Assembly: GCA_026874595.1 (NCBI GenBank) | Contig: CM049312.1 | Location: 64,510,929-64,574,928 of the forward strand | Length of the DNA: 64,000 bases | Direction of reading: 5' to 3' | From: Sipunculus nudus | Lineage: Eukaryota > Annelida > Sipuncula > Golfingiida > Sipunculidae | Shown here: piece after piece, positions 34,600 through 46,339 of the stretch | How the letters are laid out: each line of letters begins with the position of its first letter | Position numbering within the stretch: position 1 is the first letter of the stretch | The notes under the pieces: model-generated | Told to the model about the DNA's origin: nothing | What the model saw: the letters and a program-made list of their open reading frames with translations, nothing else | Databases searched by the model: none | Translations under genes and position numbers: made by a program

Positions 34600-35150
34600 A
34601 TGCACGAATGGACCTTGGAATATGGGCCATGTTTCATCCCATTATCTGCCGTTCCGGGAACCGAACACCTGTCACCATGGGAGAGGGTCAGGACTGTTAC
34701 CTGAATGTGCAGGATATATCTCATGCACACATTCATTCGCACAGAACGCTTATGCGCCGAAATCGAGCAATTGTGCCTGAGAGGCGCAAATTACAAAAAT
34801 TAAGTAAATGGAGCAAATATAGGGTATGCTTTGACAAGATTTATTTGAATTTGAAATATAACCAACAAAAGGTATATTTTATATATTGATAAACCCATGG
34901 ATCTATCTTGCAATGTAATATCCGTGACGCGGTTTTGTAAATATAAAATGAAAATTTTGCACGTGCCGCCTTGGGTAGTTTACATGATTCAACTGTATCC
35001 AGAATTGTTGAAGTTTATATGCACGTGTATATGCACGGTGACATTGCAGCGTAACTTGTTGCTGTCTTTTCACCATTGTGCAAATGGATTACCTGCATCA
35101 ATTCGGGAATTAACCATCATTGCATGCTGACATAAGACACGAGTGCCAAC
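34600..35150. repeat. Local duplication, right copy
   Basis: Same order of blocks as 33575-33976. The right copy has about 180 bp more in the middle (about 34795-34975). Both copies keep long open frames by chance because they share a sequence, but they do not keep a common frame. Confidence 0.85.
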
Positions 35151-35189
35151 CAAGTCAAGACGTGAGCTAACCTCGAGATCACTGTGATA

Positions 35190-36070
35190 TCATTAGAGAG
35201 TCACGGATGTGAGATCATAACTATGAACCAACTGTGATCTCATGGTTAGGTCACTGCAGTGAGTTCATGTCTGTTACACAGTGACACAACGGTGAATTCA
35301 CAACCCTGAGCTCACAGTGATATCATGGCATGAGTTTATGTCTGCTACACAACAGTGAGTTCACAGTGATATCCCAGGATGACGTCAAAAATGTGACACC
35401 ACGGTGAATTCACAACCATGAGTTCACGGTTATATCATGGCATGAGTTCATGTCTGCTACACAACAGTGAGTTCACAGTGATATCACAGGATGACGTCAA
35501 AATGTGACACAGTGGTGAATTCATGACCGTGAGATCATAGTGATAGCATAGCAGTGGGCTCATGTATGTTTTACAACAGTGAGTTCACAATGATATCACA
35601 GGATGACGCGAAAATGTGACACCACGGTGATTTCACAACTGTGAGCTCACAGTAATAACATAGTAAAGAGCTTATGTATGTTTTACAACAGTGAGTTCAC
35701 AATGATGTAAAATGATGACGTCAAAAATGTGACACCACAGTGAATTCACAACTGTGAGCTCACAGTGATAGCATAACAATGAGCTCATGTATGTTTTACA
35801 ACAGTGAGTTCACAATGATATCAAAGGATGACGTCAAAAATGTGACACCACTGTGAGATCACAGTGATAGCATGGCATGAGGTCATGTCTGTTACACTAG
35901 AGTTAGTTTAGAGTGATATCTCAGGATGACGTCAAAATGTGACACCGCGGTTAATTCACGGCCGTAGGCTAATGAAGATAGTATATAGCAGTGAGCTCAA
36001 GCATGTTACACAACAGTGAGTTCACGGTTATATCATTGGATGAAATGGCAGTGATAGCATGGAATGAGTT
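35190..36070. repeat. 112-bp satellite with TGACGTCA palindromes
   Basis: Seven or more units of about 112 bp, with sub-motifs GTGAGTTCAC, GTGAGCTCAC and GTGAATTCAC. TGACGTCA (the 8-bp CRE palindrome) lies at 35380, 35492, 35716, 35829 and 35927; the unit at 35604 has TGACGCGA instead. Spacing is 112, 112, 112, 113 and 98. Confidence 0.92.
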
Positions 36071-36194
36071 CGTACTTTTTAAATGTCATTTCAGATTTTA
36101 TTTTATAGTATTTTCTCTTGAAGTAGAATAAGAAAATTAGGAAATCGATTTTAAAAGGAAATATGATGTATATGTTACACTTCAAACGTGAAAT

Positions 36195-36342
36195 TGCCCA
36201 CATCATGAAATGGGCAGTTATTTTGCCCATTTCATGAAATGGACAACCACTTTGCCCAATGAAATGGGCAAATTAACTAAATGCTGCTTGCCCAGTTCAT
36301 GAAATGAGCAAGAAAACTTTCGCCCATTTCATGAAATGAGCA
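36195..36342. repeat. Array of five short palindromes
   Basis: Units at 36195-36216, 36224-36245, 36253-36270, 36289-36310 and 36321-36342. Each is a version of TGCCCATTTC joined to ATGAAATGGGCA, and starts are spaced 29, 29, 36 and 32 bp. The third unit lacks part of the centre. The bases between units are unrelated to each other. The array abuts the TGACGTCA satellite. Confidence 0.92.
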
Positions 36343-37199
36343 CCTTTTAAGCCTTCAAATCTCTAATGGATTCTGATTACCCATTCTAGCTAATATTAGA
36401 TTAGGCATTCTAACACAGGCTTATATGTAAGAAAAAAAAACTGTTTTGTGTCAGATGAAAACCAAACATTATAATAATTCACTACACTTTATTTTTATTA
36501 TAAACACGCATTATATCATACAAATCAGCTTGACCATATAAGCAAATATAAAGATATTTGGCTCCAATGACAATGATACATTTAACTATATTTCAGTATA
36601 TATGTTCTGATATTTTTAGTAGTAATCGTGGGGTTCTCAATCTAATGTTAATCATCATATGAATAATTTAAATATTTCAGGTTCTTCAATGGCTGTTTGA
36701 TGATCAAAGTAAATTGTTAACGTGGCACAAGTGAAAATGTGGTTTCCTTTCAGTGTTTTCAATATTTGACGTATTAAAATACTTGAATTGGTTTAAGGAT
36801 TTTTATTTGAAACTTTTAATATCTATATACTTATAAATTATACTTTAACAGTCTATACTATAATATTGTTTATTTCTCATATCTCAGAGAAAACATATTG
36901 AAACACATATTTAACGGCAGGTTTCAATAACTCATCTTAATAATGTTTAAATGATAGCTATATAAAATAATTGAGTTTGATCTGCTGCTTGATGGTAAGC
37001 ATTAAGTCTGATTTCTAGTACAGGTAATCATAATCATGTAAATGAGATGCTGTTTTCAGCAGTGTCAAAATCAAAATCAAATATAGCTCGGTTACATGTT
37101 TAATCTGATTTATCAACAAGCTGAAGAAATATATGTTCTCTCAATATGTAATATTTATCTATGCTCATCATGTAATATATGTCTACAGGAGCTAAATTT
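36343..37199. other. No gene seen
   Basis: AT-rich spacer up to the left edge of the TRIM duplication. Confidence 0.5.
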
Positions 37200-37890
37200 T
37201 CAGAATTCTATTTTTATTGCATAATCGGGAAGAATAAATTGTTTTCGTTTTATCAGTCACCCAAGGCCTCCAGGTTCAAGTTGTTTTAATCCTTCACTGA
37301 AATTCAGTCAGAGTCTGACGTCATTGTTAGCAAAAATTTCAACCGCTTCTTCGACGCTTCTTCACACGACTAAGTCCGGACTGTGGTGTCACCTGGTGGC
37401 GACTATAGTCACTACTTATGGCATTCACGTGACGTCAGGGCTATTCTTTACCGTAAGGTCAAAGGTCGATTGTAGAGAATGTATTAATGATGTTGAGGCA
37501 AGGATTGACAAAACATTGTAAGTGTCATGGTTGCCTCCCTTATTATCTGATCATGATCTCTATGATGGAGTAGCATAGCGACTTCGTACATACATACAAT
37601 TTTGTTAGATTGTTTTATATTTATGTGTAAATATATTTACAAAATCAATATATGTATATGTTCTTCAGATATAGTTGTTTTAGTTGTTCTCTCCCATGAT
37701 TAAATATTTATCTACTTAAACATTTATAATGTAATGTGAAGGTGTATATGTAACAATGATCTTATCGATGATGTAAAGAGAAAACAAGTGTAAGTATAAG
37801 AGAAATATATGTGTAATGTACAATTAAGATTTCGTGTTTGTTTGAGATATGGAAAAAATGCTGATGCTGATATTTATCCCAACGCACCGG

Positions 37891-39853
37891 TCATGGTAGT
37901 TTATAAATATAAATCCTCCCCTGCAGCCAGGCATCAGTGAACCACACGTATCCCTGCTGATCACATGAGACACTGTGGGGCCGGCGTATTCCGTCCTTCT
38001 GAGTCAGCAGGTGTCTGATGAACGAGCCGTCTGGGGCGTACTCCGTCACTTTGGCAAAATCAGCACAGATCCAGAAGTCACACTGATGTGTCACAATAAA
38101 GGTTCCTCTGTGACTCACAGTCATGTCCAGTACAACCAGGGGATGCTCGTGAGATCCGTACTTCAGTGTCCCTATCACCTCACCTGCCTCATTCCATATA
38201 ACTGTCTTTCTCGCTGAGTAGAAATTTACCATATAACACTGTTTGTTATTTAAAAGACCAGATCTAACACGGGAACATTTCTCCGTGACAGTCTTCTGCC
38301 ATACGATGTTATCACGGCTGTCGAGTTTCGTCACCGTCGCCTTGCCATACAGGATTATATTCCCACTACAGTCTACACATACACCATCAACCTTCATGCC
38401 GCGTTTACTGTGCAATTTTAAAAGATGTATTCCATAATGATCAACATTGAGTTCTAGAAATTTGGATTCTTTGTTAAGTGTACATACGATAGTTTTATTA
38501 AATGCTGAGACTGATTTTATTGTACCACCTATTTCAGGTGTGTATTTTGATAAAATATCACCTTGATTATTTATCCTCAGTATTTCATCATTAGACTCTC
38601 CAATGAACACAGCAGAACCATCTCCCAAAGTTGTAACATCACTTAATGTATTAACAAGGAATCTTGCTGTTGCATAGCTTTTGACCAATGTCGGTTTTAC
38701 TACTAAGTTTACTACTTGCTGGAGTACTAAGTAATTTTGATGTTTTAATCAGATCATCCGGGGTCATCAAATCCCGCCTGTCAGGTTCACTCACCATTGG
38801 TGGTAGGTCAGTCTTTTCTAATTTACCAATAACTGACACTTGTAGTTGTTTTGTAAACTTGACCATCGCTATTTCTTCTTCGCTCTTTAGTCCTGACGTC
38901 AGATGCTCAAAGACTGAGGCATCTTTGATCCAAGAGTCGCAGCTGTCCAACATCCGAACTGTTTTATTGACTTCAAAGCCTTCTATTGTTTTTAAATTGG
39001 ATGTGCCTTTCTCCAGCATATCATTTAGGTGAGCTTTTTGTTGTTCTATTTTTGCAATATAGTTCTCCCTGAGGTCCTTTATCAAGCCATTTCCACTTTT
39101 GTCGATACTTGACTTCAAAGAATCCATTGTCTGGATAATATCTTTCTTTACTCTTGCTAAATATTCCAACTGTCTTGTTTTTACTTCTATTTTCTCTTTT
39201 ACAAAATCCAAATTTGTAACAACAACTTTTTTTCCGTTTGCCAGTGAGTTTTGAATTTCAGACATTGCGGCATCCAGGCCCTGAATGTCATCAGTGTGAG
39301 AATCATGCACATCTTCGGTCATGCATTGAGAACATAAAAGGACTTTACATTTTTTACAAAATAAACAAAACGTTAATTTGTGTGTTTTACATAACTCTTC
39401 ACTGTCACCCACTACATCATGTTCTAACTGTTCCATCTGATGCGTCAAAAATCCTGGTAATGTGTCATGTTGTTTTCTACAAGTGTCACACATCTGCCGT
39501 CTGCACGTTATGCATATTTTTGTGGCTGGGACGTACTCTTTCTTTTTACAACACTTTGTACAAACTGCAGTTTGGACCAGTGTTTCAGCCATTTGCTGGA
39601 CTTGATCAATGTTGAAGTTCAGCGGAAGATCTGACACCTGTCCTGTTTGTAGTTCAGTAGCCTGCCGACAGATGGAGCACGTTATCTCTCTGCCAGGCCT
39701 CCTTTTCAAGATCGTTTCCAGACATACCTGGCAGAAAGTGTGCAGACATGACAGTTGCCGAGCTTTCCGGTTGATCATAGGATTCAGGCAGATCTGACAG
39801 AGTAACACCTGATCAATATTATCAAATTTTCCTTTATCGATTCCGGTCGCCAT
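37891..39853 (-). pseudogene. TRIM (RING/B-box/coiled-coil) gene with a frameshift
   Basis: Paralogue of the intact gene at 57726-59660. ATG is at 39853, just after the 3' splice site TTTTTTTACAG|AAA. The first frame (to 38651) encodes a RING finger with all eight zinc ligands, a Cys-rich B-box region and the coiled coil. It then runs off frame near LLSTPASSK and stops. The second frame (38xxx down to 37891) resumes at VVKPTLVKSYA and encodes the whole C-terminal propeller-like part, with no other defect. A single one-base shift between about 38690 and 38760 separates the two. It may be a true pseudogene, an allele, or a sequencing error; the rest of the frame is well kept. A poly(A) signal-like AATAAA present in the other copy reads GATAAA here. 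If the frame is restored by an error in the data, this is a working E3 ligase gene. Confidence 0.8.
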
Positions 39854-40435
39854 TTTCTGTAAAAAAATTAAAATATTGTTAATCACATATTAAGAATGTA
39901 TAAAAAAATTGGATTAGGAGAGGCTTATATATCCTATGATGAAACCCCCCCCCCCCCGGTCCTCGGGCAATACATTCATTTTGTGACAAAAACGGGATAG
40001 CAGATCTGTGGTAAAAAATGATATTGAGAATATAATTTCAGCTGTTAGCACACTAAAGTGGCGCATTCAAGAGCTTATATCTGATAAGCAGTCAGATAAT
40101 CCATATAATTGCTGTTATTTCATAGATTTGCAAGAGACTTAACAGTATGCATGTAAACACATGAAGCCATAAAATGTTGTAATCTGAGAACTTTTAGGTT
40201 TCATGAAGAAAGGTTTTCTTTAATAATTCAATCAAATTCATGCTCATTCGTTTTCCTTTGCCCTACAAAATCTTTATCATACCTTCAGCATATATTATTA
40301 TGGAAGGAAAATTAAATAAGAAAATATGTTAAGGATATATTATTAAAGGCCACTGAAAGTATGTAAAGTTGTGTCCATGAAAAAAAAACCACTAGCTTCA
40401 ATATTTCTATTGTTAAATAAGTGAATGTTTTTCCT

Positions 40436-40855
40436 GATTTTTTTTACAAAGTGCATTAGTTCGGGCACAAAAGTTCAAGAAATTCCGCAAAACTGACCTA
40501 ACGTTTGGTGTGTACCTAGAAAATATATAAAGGAATATTTTGTTCAAGTATTATCAAAAGCAGATCAGTGGTTTTGACAAAATGCTGTCTTGAAGTGTTA
40601 CATTGGGTTTTAAATGGAAATTTGATGTTTTTCCTTATAATATCGTGAAGTAAAGAATACGCAGTGACCCAATTTTCGGTATGGTAGGAGATTTCGGGGA
40701 CATTTAACTATACGTCGAATTTCGGATCCGTATATAGGTCCAACGGTTTCTAAAAGTACAAGACGGACAGATGAACGGACGGACACCCGGCGGACAACCA
40801 TCGCTATAGCTCAGTTGATTTTTAGTCAGCTGAGCTAAAGATCTAAAATTTTTTC
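40436..40855. mobile_element. 415-bp AGCTCAG-hairpin element inserted in TRIM 5' intron
   Basis: The paralogous segment has the uninterrupted sequence TTTTTCCTTTGAGCTT at 60248-60263, while this copy has TTTTTCCT, about 415 bp of extra DNA, then TTTTTCTTTGAGCTT. The T-rich flanks suggest a short target-site duplication. The right end has CGGACGGACACCCGGCGGAC and the hairpin TAGCTCAGTTGA/TCAGCTGAGCTA. Related copy in the opposite orientation at 19311-19560. Confidence 0.8.
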
Positions 40856-42014
40856 TTTGAGCTTGTCATTTTGAAAACAGAACTAAAATGAGGGTATATC
40901 TCCTTTTTCACATTTTTGGCATAAATATGGTCTCAAGTCCCACCGTTCTCCACAAGAAATCGGGGGGGGGGGGGGGGGGGGATAATCTAGACACATTCGA
41001 CAAGGACATCTGGCGGCAGGGTAGTTGAATCAGAGTTGGTACAGAAGTTTGTACAGCAAGACTAATTTTTCAGCTTCGGCACATATGCGACCAACCACCT
41101 TAGGTTACATCGTTTTTCTGTTTGCACACATTGGTGCATGTGCCGTGTTAACTACCATAGTGTAGATTGACAATCTCGTATATACATCAGTCACAGAGGC
41201 GTTATAAAAACTTTTCCTAACATGAATTACCTGTAGTTCATTAATATGTACACAGAGGAAGCCAGAAATCACATAAATTCAACATGTAAAAGGTAAGCGA
41301 ATAGCTGGCTTTAAGAACACAATGATTTAAAGTCGATGTAAAGCTTGTGTTGTCTTATCAAATAAATGCAAAAAAATGCTTAACTTATAATCAAATATCT
41401 TCAAAAAAACTTTTACATTTAAAGACGACACTCAAAGTGGAATTTCATTATTTAGTTCGAAATTTAAATGAGCCAGTTAACTGATTATTGTGAAATATAT
41501 AGTTAATATGCTATTTCCAGATAAATTTAACTGCTGACATGAAAGACAATTTTTTATTTTTAAATGAGTGAAAATCAACGACTCTTGTATCTCATGACAT
41601 AAAATGTACACATATCGGATGTCTGAAGATATTTTGCAATGAACAAAGATAGCAGGATATTTCATAAATTTACCAAAAAACTTAATATATGCCAGCCTTT
41701 GTAAATTTTTTTTCAAATTTTGAATCGGTATGATAATTTTGGCGTCTGCATTTGAATATCAAGGCATTTTAAAAGGGAGCTCTAGTAGACAGATACACGA
41801 AGATAAACACAGGTTCATACATGCAAGGTACGGTACAACCATGGAATAACTCCTTGCCTGGCATATACATTCGCCAATATGCGTTATATATTAAAGGAAC
41901 GTCAATATCATAATATATCATCAAGTAACAAAAATCAGTATTACGGTACAAATTAACCTCCAATAAGGCAAAATGTCTAAATTATTTATGAACAGTGTTA
42001 AGGTTGAATTTTAC

Positions 42015-42151
42015 CTGTTCTGGAGTTGATCGTTACTATGGGCGTTTCTACTGTGTAATCGTACTTTGTACCCCTCAGGTGATCACTACTGACAAATCAA
42101 ATAATTGCCACAGATCTTTATGTGTTTACATTTGCCGGCTGGTATAAAAAG
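42015..42151 (-). promoter_or_regulatory. Predicted leader exon and promoter region, left TRIM copy
   Basis: On the minus strand a donor CCAGAACAG|GTAAAA lies at 42015/42014, conserved in the other copy. With the acceptor at 39857 it predicts a non-coding leader exon and a 2.16-kb 5' intron. Near the presumed start lies TATAAAAAG at 42143-42151, but in plus-strand orientation, so it may serve a divergent transcript. Confidence 0.45.
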
Positions 42152-42773
42152 TCTCTCCTGATAAGACGGGGCTTGTGTGCTCAGTCAGGTACCTGTGTAA
42201 AGACCAAAGCTGAGCTTCACTGTGTGTGTGTGTGTTTCATAAGAAACCTACCAACGGCTCAACGGGAAGCTTTCTTCATGTGACCCCCCCCCCCCCCCCC
42301 ACCCACCCCAAGTGTCTAGTCACTTCCCGGCACAATACCAGTACCTGGTCACAGGGGTGTCCTTTGTCAAATCTTTATTGAAACTGACCTATCAAAACCG
42401 GAGCTACTCTTTTTAAATAATAGGTCGAATTTTGCTCCCACTTTGTTTCCGCTCCATCAACCTCTTATGCCACAAAGACTAATAAATCATAGCCATGTAT
42501 GCGTTTGGTATGCGTATGGGTTCAGTTGTTGTTTAAGCCTCCAAACTGTGACAACGCTCCACCCCTACACACCCCCCCATATAATGCACCTTTACCGATA
42601 AATATATCTTTGTTTTTTTTTTTTTTTTTGTCTGTACAACTTTGCTAATCAATTGGAACCAAACAAAGAGTTGTCAAGTTAATTGTTATTTTCACACCAA
42701 CCCACTCCACATTAATAACTTTATATAGATTTTGTGCACACCTGAATTACTTTACATAAGATGTGGTTGATAA

Positions 42774-43013
42774 ATGGACAAGGATGGCCCTAGGAAAACC
42801 TTTTATGGTAGCAGTGGGTGTCCTGTATTTGACTATTATGGCAGATTGGTTGCCATGCATAAAAGTGGGGCTAGAGATCATCACTTCCATCCATTACCTG
42901 GCAATATTGAAAGGCCACATGGTAAAAGCTTTTTAATTGAATATGGTGTAACAATTATGACAGTTTTAGAAGACGCAAGAGAATGGTTCGGTTTCTTCCC
43001 AAATAATATGTGA
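42774..43013 (+). pseudogene. Trypsin-like (FAM111-type) protease C-terminal fragment
   Basis: An open frame of 79 codons contains YGSSGCPVFDYYGRLVAMHK, which matches the catalytic-Ser block (GxSGxP...G.LVAMH) of trypsin-like proteases of the FAM111 type. IEYGVTIMTVLEDAREW, typical of their C-terminal end, follows. The His and Asp parts of the triad are absent, and in-frame stops (TGA TAA) stand directly before the ATG. No matching upstream exon was found between the TRIM segment and this frame. It is most likely a fragment; a terminal exon of a longer gene cannot be excluded (possible acceptors ACAAG or CCCTAG near 42780-42790). Confidence 0.5.
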
Positions 43014-43199
43014 TAAGGAGAATAACACTACTCTTCACCTTCAATGGGCCATTATATTTTCACATTTTTCTATTTGTCATTAAATAAACTTGGTCCCCTA
43101 ATACTGTCCCAAATTATCTTCTTGTTAAAATATGAGGGCTAAGTATGTAATACAATATGTAACCAACCTAAACAGGACTTTGTCAGAAAAAGCAGTTGC

Positions 43200-43473
43200 A
43201 GAACTATTACAGTGGAAGTACAATGTATTCCCCGGGAGAGCGATATTGCATCACTGGGCACTCTATTATGATAATAGTGAGTTCTAGGTATTTAGATTCT
43301 TTCTCAAATTTAAAAAAGAAATTTTTATTGAATGCTGCGGTTGATTTTATTTTTTTTTTTATTTCATTATTTGTACTTTCATACTCTCACCTTGACGGTT
43401 TATTCTCAGTATTGTATTTCAACACTGAACTTTTCAAATGAACACAGCAAAGTCATCCCCAAAAATTGCAACA

Positions 43474-43525
<52 letters not shown>

Positions 43526-43575
43526 GGAAACCTTGATACCATGTCGCCTTTGAGCAATGTGGGATTAGCTGATGA
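43200..43575 (-). pseudogene. TRIM propeller-region relic
   Basis: DNA-level similarity to the C-terminal part of both TRIM copies. GTGAGTTCTAGG-ATTTAGATTCTTT, TTGAATGCTG, ATTCTCAGTATT and AATGAACACAGCA match 38441-38640 in order. After the TA tract, CTTTGAGCAATGTGGGATTA matches 38672-38700. Frame is lost by many small indels and the TA expansion. It is a third, older TRIM-derived locus in the cluster. Confidence 0.7.
43477..43522. repeat. (TA)n microsatellite
   Basis: About 22 TA units expanded inside the TRIM relic. Confidence 0.95.
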
Positions 43576-45479
43576 TTGGTTGGTTGTTTTATTTACAGGC
43601 TTTGTGTTTCAATGCTGACAATAGCTCGAGATTAAGAAAAGTGAAAACAATAAATATTTGATTTGGGAAGTACTTGGGAGATTTTAATAAGAGCGTGTTA
43701 CCAACCAGCTGATGATAGAAACATTTCCTGATTCATGGCGATTTGCATTTACATTGGTGAAAATTCATGTTCACTGGGGAGGAGGTTCTCTGATGAAATT
43801 AAACAAACCTTTCCCTCTGTGTCCACGATTTTAGACTCATACAAGGATACATATATAATAAAAGGTTTGTGATTGCACGGCTGGAAGGGACCACTACAAA
43901 TATTAATGCATCCGTCGCGGATTTTATAAGACGCTCATGAAAGCATCCGAGCCTCGTATATGTCCTCTGGACTGTATTGATGATGGATATGATTGAAATA
44001 GAGTTTTATTTGGTAGCTATATGGAGAATAATAAAACCCAAACACATATGGAGAAATTGGTTATGCATATTCATATGTACAAATATCAAATCAAAAGTTT
44101 CAAATTGAAAAAAAAATCCTGGGCTTCTTAATATACAGCGAATTTGGTGTGATAAATCTGTAATGGACTAAGACTTTGATATTTGCCAGTTTTTCCGAAA
44201 GATAGGCTACAAGAAAGATCCTGATAAAGATGAACTGATGTTCGCTTTCAATCAAACTAAAAAGAGTCTTATTTTCACGCTTTTCCGTCCAATAATATGA
44301 ATGGTTGATTCAACTGTTTACTGAATTGTGTACCCTACAATTAATAGCCGTATATAGTTCTTAAAAATTAAATTATCCATGATAAAATCTTTAAAATGTT
44401 TATGATTCCATTTAGTCTAACCATGTGATGATGCAGAGTGTGACGTAATAGTGACTGAATTTAGAAGTGACTTCAGATCCGTTCTTATCTGGTTCCTTCG
44501 ATGCAATTTTTTATATTAAAAGATGAAAGATGAATAAAATACGTCTGCCCCTCACCACGACTTTCCTCCCCTCATTTTTGATACATGCTTATTTCTGAGC
44601 CCCCCCCCCCCCCCTCACACACACAAAATTTTACTTGTAGATGTACCCAAGATATGGACTAGGCCTAAACTTTATGTAAAGGCACTAATTAATCATTCCA
44701 ATTTATTATAAATTGGCCAATCAATAACATATATTGACAGCAACCATGGACGATATTAAGGTCCTTTTCATTCATTGTAGTTACACATCCGAAATTACAC
44801 CTTAGAAAGGTAATTCTTCACTATGAAGCAATAACTGTGTATATATTTTGTTTCGCTTTAAACAGTTGCATTAAATATACTCTCAACCAATTGAGAAACC
44901 TTATCTGGAACTTTTTGCGCAGGAACAAAACAGCGGAGTCACATATAGCGATCGTTTGTACGGGGGCCTAAGGCCTTGAATGGGAGTAACAAACGATACA
45001 TGGACAGCCAATAATTTATTGAATGTGAAGGTAATTGGAGGCAGGGTGCTGTGTGTTCATTTGTTGAACATGTCTTTGGGCACGTTTGTTAAACTACGTG
45101 ATCTTACCTGTTTATCATTTTGCACTTGAAGACTAGTTTGCTTTACCCCCAATTCGCCAGTACGCAGCAATAACTGGGTTTTAAGTTTTATTCCATCACT
45201 GAAAGGTTTTTACTTAACTGTCAATAAATGGCGAAACCTTATCTCGAACGTTTTCTTGCACTGCTTGCCACAAGCCTTGTTTCAGAATAACAAATTGCTT
45301 TCTGCCTTGATAGTGAATCGTAGTTGTCGACAGATGGCGCTGCAATAGCTTCTTCGAAAAGTACTTTGAAAATACTTGAAGTTTAGGAGAAATAATGAAA
45401 ATTGTTAAATCATGAGATATTTGAAATTTTATCCCATTAAAGCTCCATCATATTGCAGTGAAGTCTTCCTTCCATAAAA
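43576..45479. other. No gene seen
   Basis: A 15-C run at 44600-44614. No exon, RNA gene or known repeat recognised. Confidence 0.5.
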
Positions 45480-45730
45480 ACTGCACTAGTGTATCTAGCT
45501 CGGTCCATTGAAAGCCTCCCCCATTTGAACTCGGCCAGTAGAAAGCCCGTTCCTAAGAAGTCACGCGGACCTGTGTAAACGCAAGAATTGATAATAGGTT
45601 AGTATCGATAAAGACCCCTAACATTAATTTGTGTCAATCACTACCAGGCCATCACAGATCAGTGTCCGGGCGAAATAATAATCATTTAGGTTTGCAGACA
45701 TGAAAACACGCAGGCATACATAAATGTGTG
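45480..45730. repeat. Dispersed repeat (CAGAAACTACGCCA family), copy 2
   Basis: CTCGGTCCATTGAAAGCC, GACCTGTGTAAAC and GACATGAAAACACGC align with 45940-46200 and, in part, 23150-23290. Confidence 0.65.
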
Positions 45731-45939
45731 TGTTAGAAGTATGTCGATAAAGGTAAAATCAGAATAAAAAAAAGTAACATAATCTAAAATACATTTGAAG
45801 GTAGATGCACTCAACACGCAACTTTTTTTTACTTTAACTGTCGTAAATGATGTAAAGTGCGCCCTAAGGGAAGTTTTCTAGATTTTCCAGCAATTTCCTT
45901 GACATTATCTAGGAAAAGGGCAATCGATTCTCCATTTAT

Positions 45940-46200
45940 CAGAAACTACGCCAATGTATCAATCGAGCTCGGTCCACTCAAAATCTTACCCAGTTCGATC
46001 TCGTAAGGAAAACCTACGGAAATGGCCGATTAAAATCTCTTCTCGTGGGTAGTCACAGGGCCCTGTCCCAACACGAGAACAGGTAATTAACCAGTATCAT
46101 TAAAGACCTCCACTAGACTCTCTCATTTATTCAACCAGACATTCACGGGTGATTGTCCGAGCAAAATGATAATAATAACTCAAGACATGAAACACGCTTA
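45940..46200. repeat. Dispersed repeat (CAGAAACTACGCCA family), copy 3
   Basis: CAGAAACTACGCCAATGTAT, CGAGCTCGGTCCACTC and GACATGAAACACGCTTAGAT repeat the order of 45480-45730, 460 bp away. Confidence 0.65.
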
Positions 46201-46339
46201 GATGCACAAATACATATACACATGTATTATTGTCAATTTAGGCATAAACATATGCCATCGGACAAACTGTAGTCCCATATCACTTATACCGAGTCGACAT
46301 CCAAGCAATAAAAACACAGGTCTCTTGAACGTCAATCCC

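Larger units (their letters stand above)
37200..42252. repeat. TRIM segmental duplication, left copy
   Basis: Aligns along its whole length with 57110-61638 in the same orientation: 3' flank, TRIM coding region, 5' intron, leader exon and promoter region. The left edge is near 37200, and the right edge near CATAAGAAACCT (42238-42252). This copy is about 0.5 kb longer, mostly because of the insertion at 40436-40855. Confidence 0.9.

Noticed and set aside
36195-36342. CRISPR array (short palindromic repeats with spacers)
   Set aside because: Repeats are imperfect, spacers are 7-18 bp, there are no cas genes and the genome is eukaryotic. Reported as a palindrome array.
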